From positions 1-41,971 of the forward strand of contig CAXTIG010000052.1 of NCBI GenBank assembly GCA_964244295.1: 41,971 nt of DNA, read 5' to 3'. This DNA comes from JAJAZB01 sp964244295. Lineage in GTDB: Bacteria > Bacteroidota > Bacteroidia > Cytophagales > Spirosomataceae. The translations under genes and the position numbers were made by a program. The notes under the pieces were generated by a model. It ran no database searches and was not told the origin of the DNA. It saw nothing but the letters and a program-made list of their open reading frames with translations. Shown one piece after another: positions 41,876 to 41,971 of this stretch (position 1 is its first letter; each line of letters starts with the position of its first letter).

Positions 41876-41971
41876 TCCTTCCTCTTTCCTCCTTTACTCC
41901 TTAATTCATGTCCTCCTTATAGATAATCAGAGAAAGGTTTGCAAATTGATCTGAATAGAATCCAAACGACG
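41876..41971. other. End of window, non-coding as far as visible
   Basis: The last 96 bp are AT-rich and pyrimidine-rich on the plus strand. An AAGGAGGACATG is visible on the minus strand (41905-41925 area), but the frame it would open stops after two codons. No integrase, att repeat or gene start can be supported here. Confidence 0.4.

Noticed and set aside
41905..41925. Minus-strand gene start (AAGGAGGACATG)
   Set aside because: The frame reaches a stop codon after two codons.
1..41971. CRISPR array or insertion sequence
   Set aside because: No regularly spaced direct repeats with unique spacers, and no transposase-like frame, were seen; the repeats present are palindromes or short tandem units.

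Overview
The window looks like a chromosome segment of a Cytophagales-type Bacteroidota (Spirosoma/Larkinella-like; the genus is inference). The support is: two SusC/SusD outer-membrane pairs, a FecR/ECF-sigma relay, SprA of the type IX secretion system (T9SS), a large protein with a gliding-motility C-terminal domain, the fused lpxC-fabZ gene typical of Bacteroidota, and Bacteroidota-style promoters (TAnnTTTG at -7). No open reading frame is visibly broken. There is no rRNA, CRISPR array or insertion-sequence transposase.

Layout. (1) 1-7475: a sugar locus. On the minus strand an arabinose/fucose-isomerase-family gene is followed by susC and susD; an AraC-family regulator is divergent from it. 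(2) 7604-14364: a second minus-strand operon, ECF sigma > fecR (anti-sigma) > susC with an STN signalling domain > susD, so the transporter can report substrate to its own sigma factor. (3) 14527-18148: glgE (maltosyltransferase) and two DUF2382 stress-type proteins, separated by strong hairpins. (4) 18490-26669: ruvA, then the very large sprA gene, which is bracketed by long palindromic repeats. (5) 26881-29511: a RelE-type toxin-antitoxin pair, an OmpA-family lipoprotein/envelope protein and a GNAT acetyltransferase. (6) 29564-38772, minus strand: a small membrane protein, a secreted T9SS beta-propeller/PKD protein, and a lipid A cluster read as HD-phosphohydrolase > lpxD > lpxC-fabZ > lpxA > ABC ATPase. 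(7) 38886-39450: a Spy-like periplasmic protein and a tRNA with anticodon CAU (best match tRNA-Ile2). (8) 39451-41971: accessory DNA starting right after the tRNA, with direct repeats, an excisionase-like HTH gene, a small unknown gene and a DUF3987-type P-loop gene. This is the left end of what is probably an integrated element; no integrase lies inside the window.

Functionally the segment is mostly cell-envelope biology: glycan import, lipid A synthesis, T9SS export and outer-membrane anchoring. The most unusual sequence-level signal is a set of intergenic inverted repeats whose arms are themselves short tandem repeats of 7 or 9 nt, each with a different unit. They lie at 7490-7604, 18431-18482, 33901-33968, 34773-34857, 38806-38882 and 41811-41875. 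The most unusual genetic unit is the tRNA-linked element, with three 10-bp-phased TGCGCCA boxes in front of its HTH gene and a perfect 20-bp palindrome behind its DUF3987 gene.
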